DNA of 64,000 nucleotides from UBA7332 sp051648105 (GCA_051648105.1 JBOFEN010000085.1:8124-72123); one strand, 5' to 3'; counted from the stretch's first letter, positions 16,376 through 26,512 are shown. Notes: a model not told the origin generated them from the sequence alone. Made by a program: numbers and translations.

Positions 16376-17578
16376 ATGAATAAACCAATAGCCGTGATAA
16401 CACTAATTCTATCTCTTTTATCTTTTGGTGGTAAAGCCCAGGAAAGAGTAGTTTCAACATTGTTGCCAATGTCTGAGAGAATGGTGTACTCTGAGATTAT
16501 TCGAAATCCAGAGAGTTGGCAGACTGATTTTCGGAAGAAGCCGAAATGGACCTATACTAATGGCCTTGAGATGCATTCAATCTTAGATGTAGCAGATCGT
16601 TATGGTAATATTGAATTTTTTGAATATGCAGAATCATATGCAGATCTAATGGTTCAAGAGGATGGTACAATATCTACATATAGAGTAGATGAATATAATA
16701 TAGACCATCTTGCTCCAGGAAAGATTCTGTTTGAACTATATGAAAAAACAAAAAAAGAGAAATACTTAAAAGCTCTCAGGTTATTGAGAAGTCAATTAGA
16801 TAATCATCCTCGTACCAAAGAGGGAGGTTTTTGGCATAAGAAAGTCTATCCAAATCAGATGTGGTTAGATGGTTTGTACATGGGGGCTCCTTTTTATGCT
16901 CAATGTGCTAGCTATTTTAATGAGCCTAGTAAGTACCAAGATGTAATTAATCAATTTATTCTAGTAGGTAAGGGTACATGGGATCCTAAATCAAAGCTAT
17001 ATCGTCATGCATTTGATTATAGCAAAGAGATGTTTTGGGCAGATAAACAGACTGGGCAATCTTCTCATGTTTGGGGAAGAGCTATGGGTTGGTATGCTAT
17101 GGCTCTAGTTGATGCTCTTGATTTTATTCCTCAGGATGAACCAAACCGTAAGCAGATGTTAGATATTCTTGAGAATATAGCAAAAGGTTTGGTAAAGTAT
17201 CAAGATAAGAAGAGCGGCTTATACTATCAAGTAATGGAGCTGCCAGGTAAAGAGGGTAACTATTTAGAGGGTACATGCTCTGCGATGTTTGCATACTCTG
17301 TTCTAAAAGCTGTTAGAAAAGGATATTTACCTTCTAAATACAGAAAGCTTGGCGAGTCAATATATAATGGTATTGTTGAAAACTTGATCAAGGTTGACCA
17401 GAATGGTATAGTATCATTAACTCAGTGCTGTGAAGTAGCTGGTCTAGGTGGTAAGTCGATGAGAGATGGTTCTTATGATTATTACCTAAGTGAACCTATC
17501 CGCGATAATGACCCTAAGGGTGTAGGTCCATTCATTTGGGCTTCTCTTGAGATGGAGAGTCTATATCCTAGAAAATGA
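16376..17578 (+). CDS. GH105 unsaturated (rhamno)galacturonyl hydrolase, secreted
   Basis: A 400-residue protein with a signal peptide (about residues 1-21, ending GKA) and the (alpha/alpha)6-barrel signatures of GH105/YteR: EGGFWHKKVYPNQMWLDGLYMGAPFYAQ, SSHVWGRAMGWYAMALVD, YLEGTCSAMFAY and the C-terminal DYYLSEPIRDNDPKGVGPFIWASLE. The Asp of WLDGLYM is the expected catalytic acid. These enzymes remove the unsaturated uronic acid left by pectate or rhamnogalacturonan lyases. No lyase is encoded nearby, so the substrate must come from lyases encoded elsewhere or by other organisms. It is first in the unit that includes SusC and SusD, 61 bases upstream of susC. Confidence 0.9.
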   Translation: MNKPIAVITLILSLLSFGGKAQERVVSTLLPMSERMVYSEIIRNPESWQTDFRKKPKWTYTNGLEMHSILDVADRYGNIEFFEYAESYADLMVQEDGTISTYRVDEYNIDHLAPGKILFELYEKTKKEKYLKALRLLRSQLDNHPRTKEGGFWHKKVYPNQMWLDGLYMGAPFYAQCASYFNEPSKYQDVINQFILVGKGTWDPKSKLYRHAFDYSKEMFWADKQTGQSSHVWGRAMGWYAMALVDALDFIPQDEPNRKQMLDILENIAKGLVKYQDKKSGLYYQVMELPGKEGNYLEGTCSAMFAYSVLKAVRKGYLPSKYRKLGESIYNGIVENLIKVDQNGIVSLTQCCEVAGLGGKSMRDGSYDYYLSEPIRDNDPKGVGPFIWASLEMESLYPRK

Positions 17579-17639
17579 TGATAACGACAAATCGTGAAAT
17601 ATTTTAAATAATTAATTATAGCCATTTAGAAAAGCAACT

Positions 17640-20600
17640 ATGCAGAAAAAAAGCAATTTGAGTTTTCGGCGTGCAATAGCATCATTGATGATGTGTGTGT
17701 TTGCCGTTGGTTTTGCTTTCGCACAACAGACTGTTAGTGGTGTTGTGGTTGACAAAACAAATGAGCCTATTATTGGGGCCTCTGTTATGGTTAAAGGAAC
17801 TACCGTAGGTACTATTACGAACTACGACGGTGAGTATACTTTGACAATTCCTAATGATGCGAAACTTCTTGTATTCTCTTACATTGGTATGAAGACAAAA
17901 GAGGTGGCAGCTAAAGGTGGTATATTGAATGTAATTCTTGAGGATGCAACTCAAGACTTAGATGAAGTAGTAGTTGTTGGTTATGGTGTTCAGAAGAAGC
18001 GTGACCTAACAGGTTCTGTTTCATCAATTGGTGAGAAGGCCTTGAAGGATATTCCTGTGACTACTGCTGCTGAAGCTATCACTGGTCGAATGGCTGGGGT
18101 ACAGGTGACAACTACAGAAGGTTCACCAGATGCGGAAATTAGTATTCGTGTACGTGGAGGTGGTTCTATCTCACAAGACAACTCACCACTATTCATCGTA
18201 GATGGATTCCCTGTTGCTAGTATTTCTAATATTCCTCCTTCAGACATTCAATCTATTGATGTATTAAAGGATGCTTCATCAACTGCAATCTACGGTGCTC
18301 GTGGTGCAAATGGTGTTGTTATTATTACAACAAAGAGTGGTAAAGAGGGTAAGGTTTCTGTAAACTTCAACTCATATATCGGTGCTAAGTCTAACGTTAG
18401 AAATCTAGCTGTTCTTAGTCCCTATGAGTATGTGATGTATCAGTATGAGCTTGATCCGGGTTCGTCAACGTTCCAAAACTATTATGGTGTGTATGATGAC
18501 CTAGAGATCTATAAATCTGTTCAAGGGACAAACTGGCAAGACGAGGTATTTGGTCAAACTGCCATACAGCAATACTATAATGTTGGTATTAGTGGTGGTA
18601 CAAAACAGACAAAATATAACTTAAGCTTAACTCGTAATGATGAGGGTAGCATTATGATTGGATCAGGTTTCGAGCGTAATAACTTGAACTTTAAGTTGAA
18701 TACTGAGATTAGCAAAACAGTATCTTTGGACTTTGCTACTCGTATGTCATACACTATTATTGATGGTGCAGGTGTATCTTCAGGTAGTGGTTCAACGACT
18801 CGTCTTCGTAATGCTGTTAAGTACGCTCCAACTAAGGGTCTTCGTGAGTTTAGCAACGATCTTGATGATGACGACGAATTAAATAGCCCAGAGTCAACAA
18901 GTTTACTTTTTGATCCAGTAGAGTCAACTCTTGATGAGTATAAGAGACAGAAACGTTTTGCCTCTAACTATAATGGAGCAATTAACTGGAAGATTCGTAA
19001 AGACCTTACTTACCGTGGTGAGGTAGGTTATGATTTTGGTTTTAACCGCACAGATCGTGTTTGGGGCCCATCGACATCACAGTCGAAGAACCTTGGAGGT
19101 TTGCCTGTAGCAAATATCTATAATTATGAGTCTCAATCTTGGCGTGTTGCAAACACCCTTACATATAACAAGAATAACTTTATCCCTAATCACAATCTAA
19201 ATGTGATGATTGGTCAGGAGGTTGTTTCAAAAACATGGAAGAGTGTTGAGAATGAGTCTAGATACTTTATGGATGGTATGAAACCTGCTGACATTCTTGC
19301 TATGATGAACTTGGGTACACCTATACCTACAGTTTCAAAAGAGGGACAGCCAGATAACCTAACATCATTCTTCGGTCGTGTGAACTATGGCCTTCTTGAT
19401 CGTTACCTTCTTTCTGTTACTTTCCGTGCAGATGGATCTAGTAAGTTTGCAAAAGGTAACCAGTGGGGGTATTTCCCATCAGCAGCCTTTGCTTGGCGTA
19501 TTAACGATGAGGCATTTATGCAAGGTTCAGAGGATTGGTTGAGCAACTTGAAGCTTCGTTTAAGTTATGGTGCTGCGGGTAACAACCGTATCTCTGATGG
19601 TCTTTGGAAGATGACTTGGAACTCAAGTTCTGAGAACAAACCATACTATCCAAACGAGACTGAATCTAGTCAGTTGATTCCTGGAACTACACTATCAAAC
19701 CCTGACTTGAAATGGGAAACGACAGTCACTCGTAACGTGGGGGTTGATTATGGGTTCTTCAATGGTCGCCTTTCAGGTACAGTAGATGTATATTGGAATA
19801 CAACTAAAGATCTACTTATTGAAGCACCACTACCTGCATCTACAGGATATGTAAAACAGCTTCGTAACATGGGGCAGACCTCAAACAGAGGTATAGAACT
19901 TGCACTTGAAGGTGTGATCTATGAGAATAAGAACTTCTCATTGAGTGCTTCTGCCAACATTGCTTTCAACAGAAACAAAGTTGACAAATTCTCTAATGGA
20001 GATCAAAACTGGAAGACTTACTCTTCAGGATGGAATGGTTCAGCTTCTCCAACGGAAGACTTTATAGTTCGTGAAGGACAACCAGTAGGTCAGATGTACG
20101 GTTATGTGACCGATGGTATGTATTCGTTTGATGACTTTACATTTAATACAACAACTAAGAAGTGGGATATTAACCCAGGTGTAGCTGATAACAGCAGTTT
20201 GATATCACCTGCAAATAGCTTCTTCGGTCCTGGAGCTTTGAAGTTCAAAGATTTGAATGGTGATGGTAAGATTGACGATAACGATAAAACAGTTATTGGT
20301 AATGCCCTACCTAAGCACACTGGTGGTTTCAACATCATGTCGCGCTATAAGAACTTTGACCTATCACTATTCTTCAACTGGTCGTATGGTAACGATGTTT
20401 ACAATGCCAATAAGCTAGACTACTCATCATACCTTCTTTCTCGTAAGTATCAAAACCTACAAGGAGATATGTCGCTTTCAAACCGTTTTACTACTGTTGA
20501 CCCATTGACAGGTCACAATATCTATTACGGTTCTAATGCAAATCCTCAACGTCTTCAGGAGTTGAATGAGGGTAAAACATTGTGGATGCCACTTCACACA

Positions 20601-20879
20601 ACAACACCTTTCCACTCGTGGGCGGTTGAAGATGGTTCTTTCCTTCGTTTGAATAACGTGACAATAGGTTACACACTTCCAACTAAATGGACTAAGAAGT
20701 TCCTTTGTCAGAACCTACGTGTTTACTTTACAGGTTACAACTTGTGGACTATTACAGGTTATTCAGGTTTCGATCCAGAGGTAGATACTCGTCGTAGCAC
20801 TCCACTTACTCCATCAGTAGACTACTCTGCATACCCTAAGAGTCGCTCTTACATAGGTGGTGTAAATGTTACTTTCTAA
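17640..20879 (+). CDS. SusC-like TonB-dependent outer-membrane transporter
   Basis: The 1079-residue protein has a signal peptide ending near AFAQQ, an N-terminal carboxypeptidase-regulatory-like domain (about 30-110, TVSGVVVDKTNEPIIGASV), a DEVVVVGYG TonB-box-like segment (about 113-121), a plug domain with IDVLKDASSTAIYGARGANG, and a 22-strand-type beta-barrel to the C-terminal aromatic residue (GGVNVTF). It imports oligosaccharides in a TonB-dependent manner together with the SusD partner encoded 21 bases downstream. From context the cargo is a pectic oligosaccharide. Length and domain order are typical, and no sigma/anti-sigma N-terminal extension is present. Confidence 0.95.
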   Translation: MQKKSNLSFRRAIASLMMCVFAVGFAFAQQTVSGVVVDKTNEPIIGASVMVKGTTVGTITNYDGEYTLTIPNDAKLLVFSYIGMKTKEVAAKGGILNVILEDATQDLDEVVVVGYGVQKKRDLTGSVSSIGEKALKDIPVTTAAEAITGRMAGVQVTTTEGSPDAEISIRVRGGGSISQDNSPLFIVDGFPVASISNIPPSDIQSIDVLKDASSTAIYGARGANGVVIITTKSGKEGKVSVNFNSYIGAKSNVRNLAVLSPYEYVMYQYELDPGSSTFQNYYGVYDDLEIYKSVQGTNWQDEVFGQTAIQQYYNVGISGGTKQTKYNLSLTRNDEGSIMIGSGFERNNLNFKLNTEISKTVSLDFATRMSYTIIDGAGVSSGSGSTTRLRNAVKYAPTKGLREFSNDLDDDDELNSPESTSLLFDPVESTLDEYKRQKRFASNYNGAINWKIRKDLTYRGEVGYDFGFNRTDRVWGPSTSQSKNLGGLPVANIYNYESQSWRVANTLTYNKNNFIPNHNLNVMIGQEVVSKTWKSVENESRYFMDGMKPADILAMMNLGTPIPTVSKEGQPDNLTSFFGRVNYGLLDRYLLSVTFRADGSSKFAKGNQWGYFPSAAFAWRINDEAFMQGSEDWLSNLKLRLSYGAAGNNRISDGLWKMTWNSSSENKPYYPNETESSQLIPGTTLSNPDLKWETTVTRNVGVDYGFFNGRLSGTVDVYWNTTKDLLIEAPLPASTGYVKQLRNMGQTSNRGIELALEGVIYENKNFSLSASANIAFNRNKVDKFSNGDQNWKTYSSGWNGSASPTEDFIVREGQPVGQMYGYVTDGMYSFDDFTFNTTTKKWDINPGVADNSSLISPANSFFGPGALKFKDLNGDGKIDDNDKTVIGNALPKHTGGFNIMSRYKNFDLSLFFNWSYGNDVYNANKLDYSSYLLSRKYQNLQGDMSLSNRFTTVDPLTGHNIYYGSNANPQRLQELNEGKTLWMPLHTTTPFHSWAVEDGSFLRLNNVTIGYTLPTKWTKKFLCQNLRVYFTGYNLWTITGYSGFDPEVDTRRSTPLTPSVDYSAYPKSRSYIGGVNVTF

Positions 20880-20900
20880 TCCATTATTTGAGTTATTCGT

Positions 20901-22754
20901 ATGAAAAAGATAGCATTTATTGCATTAGCCTCATTGGCACTCTCGACTTCGTCGTGTAGCGATTTTCTCGATACAACTACGAATTCAGAATTTACGACTG
21001 ATATCGTATTCTCAAATCCAGCTTATACTAAGCTCTCCATCATGGGGATCTACTCTTTGATGACAACTGATGAGCTTTACTCGTCACGTCTATCAACGAT
21101 GTTTGGTTATAATACCGATATCGAAGTAGTAGGAGCAGACCAAAATAGTTTCAGCCAGGTTGGTAACCGTGGTTTGAGTAACTACCTTGCTAATCCTTCA
21201 TACTCAGGTCACCTTGAGCGTGTTTGGACTATGCTTTATAAAGGCATTGAGAGAGCAAACCTAGCGATTGCTGAAATTCCAAACAGCCCAGCAACAACTG
21301 GCGGTACAGCCGAAGAGAAGGCTGCAATGATGGGATACTATGGAGAGGCATTGACTCTTCGCTCTCTATTCTACTTTGAATTGGTTCGTCACTGGGGTGA
21401 TGTGCCTTTCAAATTAGACCCTACAGCATCTGATGGCTCAAATTTCTATCTTGCACCAACTGATCGTGATGAGATCATGGAGCGTTTGATTGCAGATCTA
21501 GAGGAGGCTGAACAGTATGTACCTTGGGTTAAAACAGGTGAGTATACTCCAGAGCGTGTTTCTAAAGGCTTTGTTAAAGGTCTTGCTGCACGTATAGCCT
21601 TGACTCGTGGAGGATACTCTATTAGAAACAAAGCTGGTTTCCCAACTGAGAGGGGTTCTGATTGGCGCAAGTATTATGAGATTGCAAATAAGCACACTCG
21701 TGAGCTTCAAGAGCAGGGTATTCATAAATTGAATCCTTCTTACCTTCAACTATTCAAATCATTGAATGCTTGGCAAACTGAAACTACTTACAGCGAAAAC
21801 TTGTTTGAAGTAGCACATGGTTACACTCGTAGTGGTGAGATTGGTTACTCAGTTGGAGTACGTTTCCGTACTAACCCTAAGTATGGTTTCCAAAACAATG
21901 CAAACGTAGTATCTACCTCTCCTTACTACTACTACATGTTCGATCGTAAGGATCTTCGTCGTGATGTTGCAGTAGCTTTCTATAACTACTCAAACAGTAC
22001 AGCAGAGCAGAAAGAGGTATTTGTGAATAGTGCTTATGCATGGTGTATTGGTAAATATGATATCCGCTGGATGGACTCTAAGTTCTTGTCTGAGAACCTT
22101 GAGGTAAACGCTAAGCGTGGATATGGTATCAACTGGGTAGTTATGAGATATGCAGATGTTCTCTTGATGTTGGCAGAGACAGAGAATGCACTAAACAATG
22201 GTCCAACTCCATTGGCTAAAGCAGCCTTGAAAGAGGTTCGTAGTAGAGCATTTGATGCAGCAGACCAAGGTGTGAAGGTTGAGTCATATGTAGAGTCACT
22301 TGGTTCAGAAGAGGCTTTCTTTGATGCTATTGTTGATGAGCGTGCTTATGAGTTCGGTGGTGAGTCAATCCGTAAATATGACCTTATCCGTTGGAACCTT
22401 CTAGGTGAGAAGATCGAAGAGCAGCGTACTGCTTACAGAGCTATGATCAATGCAGAGGCTCCTTATGAGTCTCTTCCTAAGTACCTTTTCGTTAAGATGG
22501 AGGCAAATGGTGAGATCATTGATAAAGCATCGATAAACTTCTATGACGACATGGGTAGCGACGAGATAACAGGTACAGAGCGTCTTCAATGGCTATCTGG
22601 ATGGGGTGAGTCAACAAAAACAAATGCTTTGCTGATGATAACGAACTTCAGCTCTGGTTTGAATACTCCAGTACAAAACCGTCACCTATTCCCAATACAG
22701 AACTCAATCATTGCCGAAGGTGGTGGATTGCTTGTTAACGGGTATAACTTCTAA
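20901..22754 (+). CDS. SusD-like surface lipoprotein
   Basis: A 617-residue RagB/SusD-family lipoprotein. The signal sequence ends in a lipobox-like LSTSSC, placing the lipidated Cys near residue 19. Typical features are the N-terminal SDFLDTTTNSEFTTD, the TPR-like helices (YYGEALTLRSLFYFELVRHWGDVPF), and the C-terminal EVRSRAF, DERAYEFGGESIRKYDLIRWN and HLFPIQNS. It forms the lid of the SusC transporter and binds the incoming glycan. It lies 21 bases after susC. Like many pectin-type SusD proteins it is slightly longer than SusD of the starch system. Confidence 0.95.
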   Translation: MKKIAFIALASLALSTSSCSDFLDTTTNSEFTTDIVFSNPAYTKLSIMGIYSLMTTDELYSSRLSTMFGYNTDIEVVGADQNSFSQVGNRGLSNYLANPSYSGHLERVWTMLYKGIERANLAIAEIPNSPATTGGTAEEKAAMMGYYGEALTLRSLFYFELVRHWGDVPFKLDPTASDGSNFYLAPTDRDEIMERLIADLEEAEQYVPWVKTGEYTPERVSKGFVKGLAARIALTRGGYSIRNKAGFPTERGSDWRKYYEIANKHTRELQEQGIHKLNPSYLQLFKSLNAWQTETTYSENLFEVAHGYTRSGEIGYSVGVRFRTNPKYGFQNNANVVSTSPYYYYMFDRKDLRRDVAVAFYNYSNSTAEQKEVFVNSAYAWCIGKYDIRWMDSKFLSENLEVNAKRGYGINWVVMRYADVLLMLAETENALNNGPTPLAKAALKEVRSRAFDAADQGVKVESYVESLGSEEAFFDAIVDERAYEFGGESIRKYDLIRWNLLGEKIEEQRTAYRAMINAEAPYESLPKYLFVKMEANGEIIDKASINFYDDMGSDEITGTERLQWLSGWGESTKTNALLMITNFSSGLNTPVQNRHLFPIQNSIIAEGGGLLVNGYNF

Positions 22755-22776
22755 GCTATATAAAACACTAGAAACT

Positions 22777-22806
22777 AGTCAGAGAGTCTCTCTGGGCTCT
22801 CTGATT
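22777..22806 (+). terminator. Intercistronic stem-loop after susD
   Basis: A 10-bp stem (AGTCAGAGAG paired with CTCTCTGATT, one G-U pair) with a 10-base loop lies between susD and the next gene. It lacks a T-run, so it is more likely an RNA-processing or stability element than a full terminator. Confidence 0.5.
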
Positions 22807-22832
22807 AGATTCTCATAATTTATAAGACTCTA

Positions 22833-24425
22833 ATGAAACCATTTTCATATAAAAGTATAATCCCAGCTGTTGCACTTTGCTTTGCTTCTGCATTCAGCTT
22901 CACGGCATGTACAGAGACGAACGATTGGGGTGTAGATAGCGAGTATGATCGCCTATTCCGTCCTGCTAACTTTGCAGCAAAGAACGTACAAGCCAACACG
23001 GCTGATCTATCTTGGAGTAAGATACCAGGTACAGATCACTACGTGTTAGAGATAAGTAAAGACAGTCTTGAGTTTGCATCTATCATTGATACATTCCATA
23101 CAGTAAATGCAGAGTATATTCTTGAGGAACTAGAGGGAGCTACTGGCTATTCTGTGCGTATTAAAGGAATCTCTTACGATGAGACTAAAGAGGACTCAAG
23201 ATACTCAGCTCTATATTTCCAGACTAAGTCTGAGCAGATCATGCAGGCTGTAACCTCTTCTGACCGTACTGCTACAACAGTTACTCTTCGTTGGACAGCT
23301 GGAGCAACAGTTACTCACATCACCTTGACAGACTCTGAAGGGGTTGAAGTTCTTACTTCTGAAGTCTCAGCAGAGGAGTTACAATTGGGTGAGAAAACAA
23401 TCGAGGAGCTATCACCAGAAACAACCTACCTAGCTGCTATCTATAATGGTGAGAACCGCAGAGGTTATACCTCTTTCCGTACCTTCCCAGCAGCGCCTCC
23501 TGCAGATAACACTATCTACATGGCAGAGAGCGACTCATTGAACCAACCATTCTTCGATGCTCTTTCTGGTAAAGTAACAATTGTACTACCAGCTAATTCA
23601 CACTACATAACAGATACATACAACCTTGTACTACCTGACGGGGTATCTGTTACATTCTACGGTGTGCCAGGTGGTGACAAGCCTGTTCTTGAGTTGAGAC
23701 TGATCAAGCTTGGTTTAGGTCATGAGTATGTTAAGTTCCAAAACGTTGAACTACGTGCTACAGCTGCTGCACCACAATACTTGATAAACCAAGCAGACGC
23801 TTGCTCTGTTGAGACTGTTGAGTTTGATGATTGCTACGTGAGTGGTTATGTAAATACTATGTTCCGCTTCCAAGGCTCAGCTACGAAAACTGTTGAGAAC
23901 TTCCGTATCAATAATATGATTGCGAATGCTGCTTCAGGATCTAGCTACTCGTTCATCCACATTAGTGCTGATGCTACAAGTTACCTGAATAACATTGAGA
24001 TCACAAACTCTACATTCACAAACTTGGGCTACTCACTTCTACTTCACAATAAGAGCAATAACAACTCGATAAAAGTATCTGATTGTACTATGCACAATGT
24101 AGTAGGTTCAGGAAGATACTTCATCGATATGTCAGGAAGTTTCAACTCTACTAATGGAATAAGACTTGAAAACCTAATTCTTGGTGGTTCTGGTAACGAT
24201 GCTGCTAGAGGTGTTAGACCAACTCCAGTTGTAGACAACGTTTACCAAACTGAGAGCTGGGTGACAGCTTCAAATGCTATTCCTTCAACCATTAAATATC
24301 CAGGAGCTGCTGATGCCCTATTTGTTGATCCAAACAATGGAGACTTCACAATCAAGGATATCTACTTTGAAGGAGTTAATATGGCAGGTGACCCACGTTG
24401 GAGAGTATCTAGCAGAAGACGCTAA
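22833..24425 (+). CDS. Surface glycan-binding lipoprotein with FN3-like and beta-helix domains (DUF4957/DUF5123-like)
   Basis: A 530-residue lipoprotein: signal ending in FSFTAC with Cys near residue 26. Two fibronectin type III-like domains follow (about 42-132 with ANTADLSWSKIPGTDHYVLEI, and 138-218 with ATTVTLRWTAG). A parallel beta-helix of the pectate-lyase-like fold fills about 230-520 (DGVSVTFYGVPGG, VKFQNVELRA, VEFDDCYVSG, NIEITNSTFTNLGYS). The last segment FTIKDIYFEGVNMAGDPRWR is characteristic of proteins next to SusD in pectin loci. Catalytic residues of pectate lyases were not recognised, so binding rather than cleavage is expected. Confidence 0.78.
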   Translation: MKPFSYKSIIPAVALCFASAFSFTACTETNDWGVDSEYDRLFRPANFAAKNVQANTADLSWSKIPGTDHYVLEISKDSLEFASIIDTFHTVNAEYILEELEGATGYSVRIKGISYDETKEDSRYSALYFQTKSEQIMQAVTSSDRTATTVTLRWTAGATVTHITLTDSEGVEVLTSEVSAEELQLGEKTIEELSPETTYLAAIYNGENRRGYTSFRTFPAAPPADNTIYMAESDSLNQPFFDALSGKVTIVLPANSHYITDTYNLVLPDGVSVTFYGVPGGDKPVLELRLIKLGLGHEYVKFQNVELRATAAAPQYLINQADACSVETVEFDDCYVSGYVNTMFRFQGSATKTVENFRINNMIANAASGSSYSFIHISADATSYLNNIEITNSTFTNLGYSLLLHNKSNNNSIKVSDCTMHNVVGSGRYFIDMSGSFNSTNGIRLENLILGGSGNDAARGVRPTPVVDNVYQTESWVTASNAIPSTIKYPGAADALFVDPNNGDFTIKDIYFEGVNMAGDPRWRVSSRRR

Positions 24426-24457
24426 TCTAATCTCACTAATGAGAAACTCTTAATATA

Positions 24458-24490
24458 GAAGGGGGCTACACAACAGTAGTCCCCTTTTTA
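24458..24490 (+). terminator. Terminator-like hairpin inside the pectin operon
   Basis: AAGGGGGCTAC pairs with GTAGTCCCCTT around a 6-base loop, followed by TTTTTA. It stands between the SusC/SusD/SGBP genes and the enzyme genes, and may let only part of the transcripts continue. Confidence 0.65.
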
Positions 24491-24508
24491 ATATCAAAAT
24501 GGACTATC

Positions 24509-25537
24509 ATGATTAAATATCTCTTACTATCTATACTCTCTTGCTTCACATCCATCTCTACCTTTTCTCAAGGTCGAACAATTATTGTATCTCAAGATGG
24601 ATCAGGAGACTATAAGACAATCAATCAAGCACTAGCGGCGGCTCCCGATGACACCCAAACAACTACGCTTATATATGTCAAGAAGGGTATATACACCGAG
24701 AAGGTCTTTGTGGATAAACCCAATATTACCATACTAGGCGAATCAAGAAAAGAGACGCAAGTTGTCGTACCCATACTTTGGGACAATTGGGAGAAGGAGT
24801 ATAAAGCGAAAGCCGATACAACCTACGAGATAAGATGGGGGTGTGCTCCACTCAATCTTAGTGCCAAGGCTAATGACTTCTCTCTGGTAAATATCACTAT
24901 ATACAATAATTATGGATCAACCATTGAGAAGACCCGCGCACATCAGTTTACTATATTCGGAAGGGCTACACGCACCATACTTCTTAACTGTGATCTCCTT
25001 TCAGATGGTGCTGACAATGTTAGTCTTTGGAACAAAGTAGATGGAATGTACTATCACGAAGGGTGCTACTTCCGAGCTCCAGGTGTAGACTATGTATGTC
25101 CAAGAGGGTGGTGCTATATTACAGACTGCGAATTCGAGGGGGCTGCACCAGCACAGATATGGCATGACGGAGATAACAACCTATCACAGAAGTTCGTGAT
25201 CAATAACTCACACTTCAAAGGTATGGAGAAGTCATGGCTAGGTCGTTACCATAGAGATCACCAGATTTACCTTTTAAATTGTACCTTTGACCAGAACGTC
25301 ATGGATCGTCCTATTGCTTATGCCTACAAAGATCGTCAGATGAATCTCAAGAAGGGACATAGAGTATACTACTTCAACTGCAAAAGAGAGGGAGAGACAC
25401 CCACTTGGATGGCAGACAACCTTGAGCAGGCTGAAGGCTCACCTTCTATTCTTGATATTACTCCCGAGTGGACCTTTGATGGCATGTGGAATCCAGAGTC
25501 AAAACTCAATGAACTCAAAAACTTAATACCAAGATAG
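24509..25537 (+). CDS. Pectin methylesterase, CE8, secreted
   Basis: A 342-residue protein with a signal peptide (to about SISTFSQG) and a pectinesterase beta-helix. SQDGSGDYKTINQALAAAP is the hallmark N-terminus. The likely catalytic Asp pair is in GADNVSLW and GVDYVCPRGW, Gln in HQFTIFGRA and the binding Arg in WLGRYHRD. The usual QDT motif is replaced by ADN, so the oxyanion-side Gln appears missing. The enzyme should remove methyl esters from galacturonan, preparing it for GH28 attack. It ends 3 bases before the next gene, indicating a tight operon. Confidence 0.87.
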   Translation: MIKYLLLSILSCFTSISTFSQGRTIIVSQDGSGDYKTINQALAAAPDDTQTTTLIYVKKGIYTEKVFVDKPNITILGESRKETQVVVPILWDNWEKEYKAKADTTYEIRWGCAPLNLSAKANDFSLVNITIYNNYGSTIEKTRAHQFTIFGRATRTILLNCDLLSDGADNVSLWNKVDGMYYHEGCYFRAPGVDYVCPRGWCYITDCEFEGAAPAQIWHDGDNNLSQKFVINNSHFKGMEKSWLGRYHRDHQIYLLNCTFDQNVMDRPIAYAYKDRQMNLKKGHRVYYFNCKREGETPTWMADNLEQAEGSPSILDITPEWTFDGMWNPESKLNELKNLIPR

Positions 25538-25540
25538 AGT

Positions 25541-26512
25541 ATGAAACGATTAGCCACCGCCCTTCTATTATTACCACTAACTCTCTTTGCAAAGGCACAA
25601 TTCCCATTAACTCCAAATGAGAAACCATTCACTATTGAGTCAGAATTTGCTAAGCAAAGCAAGAGATATAAGGATATAACAGTAGCCCAACCAACCATCT
25701 CTTCAGATGTGAAGATGATCTCAGACATCGTCTACAACAAAGTTGGAAAGAGAAAGCTTAAAGGAGACCTCTTCCTTCCTTCTGTACCAAAGGGTGGGAA
25801 GCCAGCTCCTCTTGTTATTCTTATTCATGGGGGTGGGTGGAGATCAGGTGATAAATCACTTGATCATCCAATGGCAATAGCCTTAGCTAATGAAGGTATA
25901 GCCGCTCTATGCATAGAGTACCGACTTTCTGCCGAGGCTCTCTATCCTGCCGCTTTACTAGATATATCCTCCGCTATTGAGTGGTCAAAGAGAGAGGCTA
26001 AGAAGTATAAGTGGGACCCACAATCGATCTTCCTTCTCGGCTCATCGGCAGGAGGTCAGATGGCCTCACTTCTTGGAAGTGCCAATGCCACCTACCCAAA
26101 GTTCCTACCAAATCCTAAGAAGCCAGAGCTATATAGAGTAAGAGGTGTGATAAATATAGATGGGGTTCAGGCATTCATTCACCCAGAGTCTGCTGAGGGG
26201 GAAGATAGACCAGATAAACCATCTGCAGCAACTATGTGGTTCGGTTCAACTCTTTCGCAAGATTCAGCCTCACGCATAGAGGCTTCAGCTCTCACTCATA
26301 TAAATAAGAACTCAGCACCATTCCTATTCATTCGAAGCGGGCAAGCTCGTTTCCATGCAGGAGATGTTGAGATGAGGCAAGCGCTTCGTGGATATAAAAT
26401 AACCTACGAACTGTATGAAAGTGGTGATACACCACACACCTTCTGGCTCTTCAACCCCTGGTTCAATCCTCTTATGAGCAATATAGTTGCATTCATAAGA
26501 GCTGAAAAATAG
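25541..26512 (+). CDS. Secreted alpha/beta-hydrolase carbohydrate esterase (BD-FAE-like)
   Basis: A 323-residue protein with a signal peptide (MKRLATALLLLPLTLFAKAQ) and an alpha/beta-hydrolase domain. The oxyanion motif is ILIHGGGWRSGDKS near residue 90, the nucleophile Ser lies in LLGSSAGGQMAS, and the probable catalytic His in SGDTPHTFWLF. It resembles esterases of the BD-FAE/hormone-sensitive-lipase group found in pectin and xylan loci. Acetyl groups of pectin are the likely target, given the CE8 and CE12 neighbours; feruloyl esterase activity is also possible. It starts 3 bases after the CE8 stop, so translation may be coupled. Confidence 0.78.
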   Translation: MKRLATALLLLPLTLFAKAQFPLTPNEKPFTIESEFAKQSKRYKDITVAQPTISSDVKMISDIVYNKVGKRKLKGDLFLPSVPKGGKPAPLVILIHGGGWRSGDKSLDHPMAIALANEGIAALCIEYRLSAEALYPAALLDISSAIEWSKREAKKYKWDPQSIFLLGSSAGGQMASLLGSANATYPKFLPNPKKPELYRVRGVINIDGVQAFIHPESAEGEDRPDKPSAATMWFGSTLSQDSASRIEASALTHINKNSAPFLFIRSGQARFHAGDVEMRQALRGYKITYELYESGDTPHTFWLFNPWFNPLMSNIVAFIRAEK

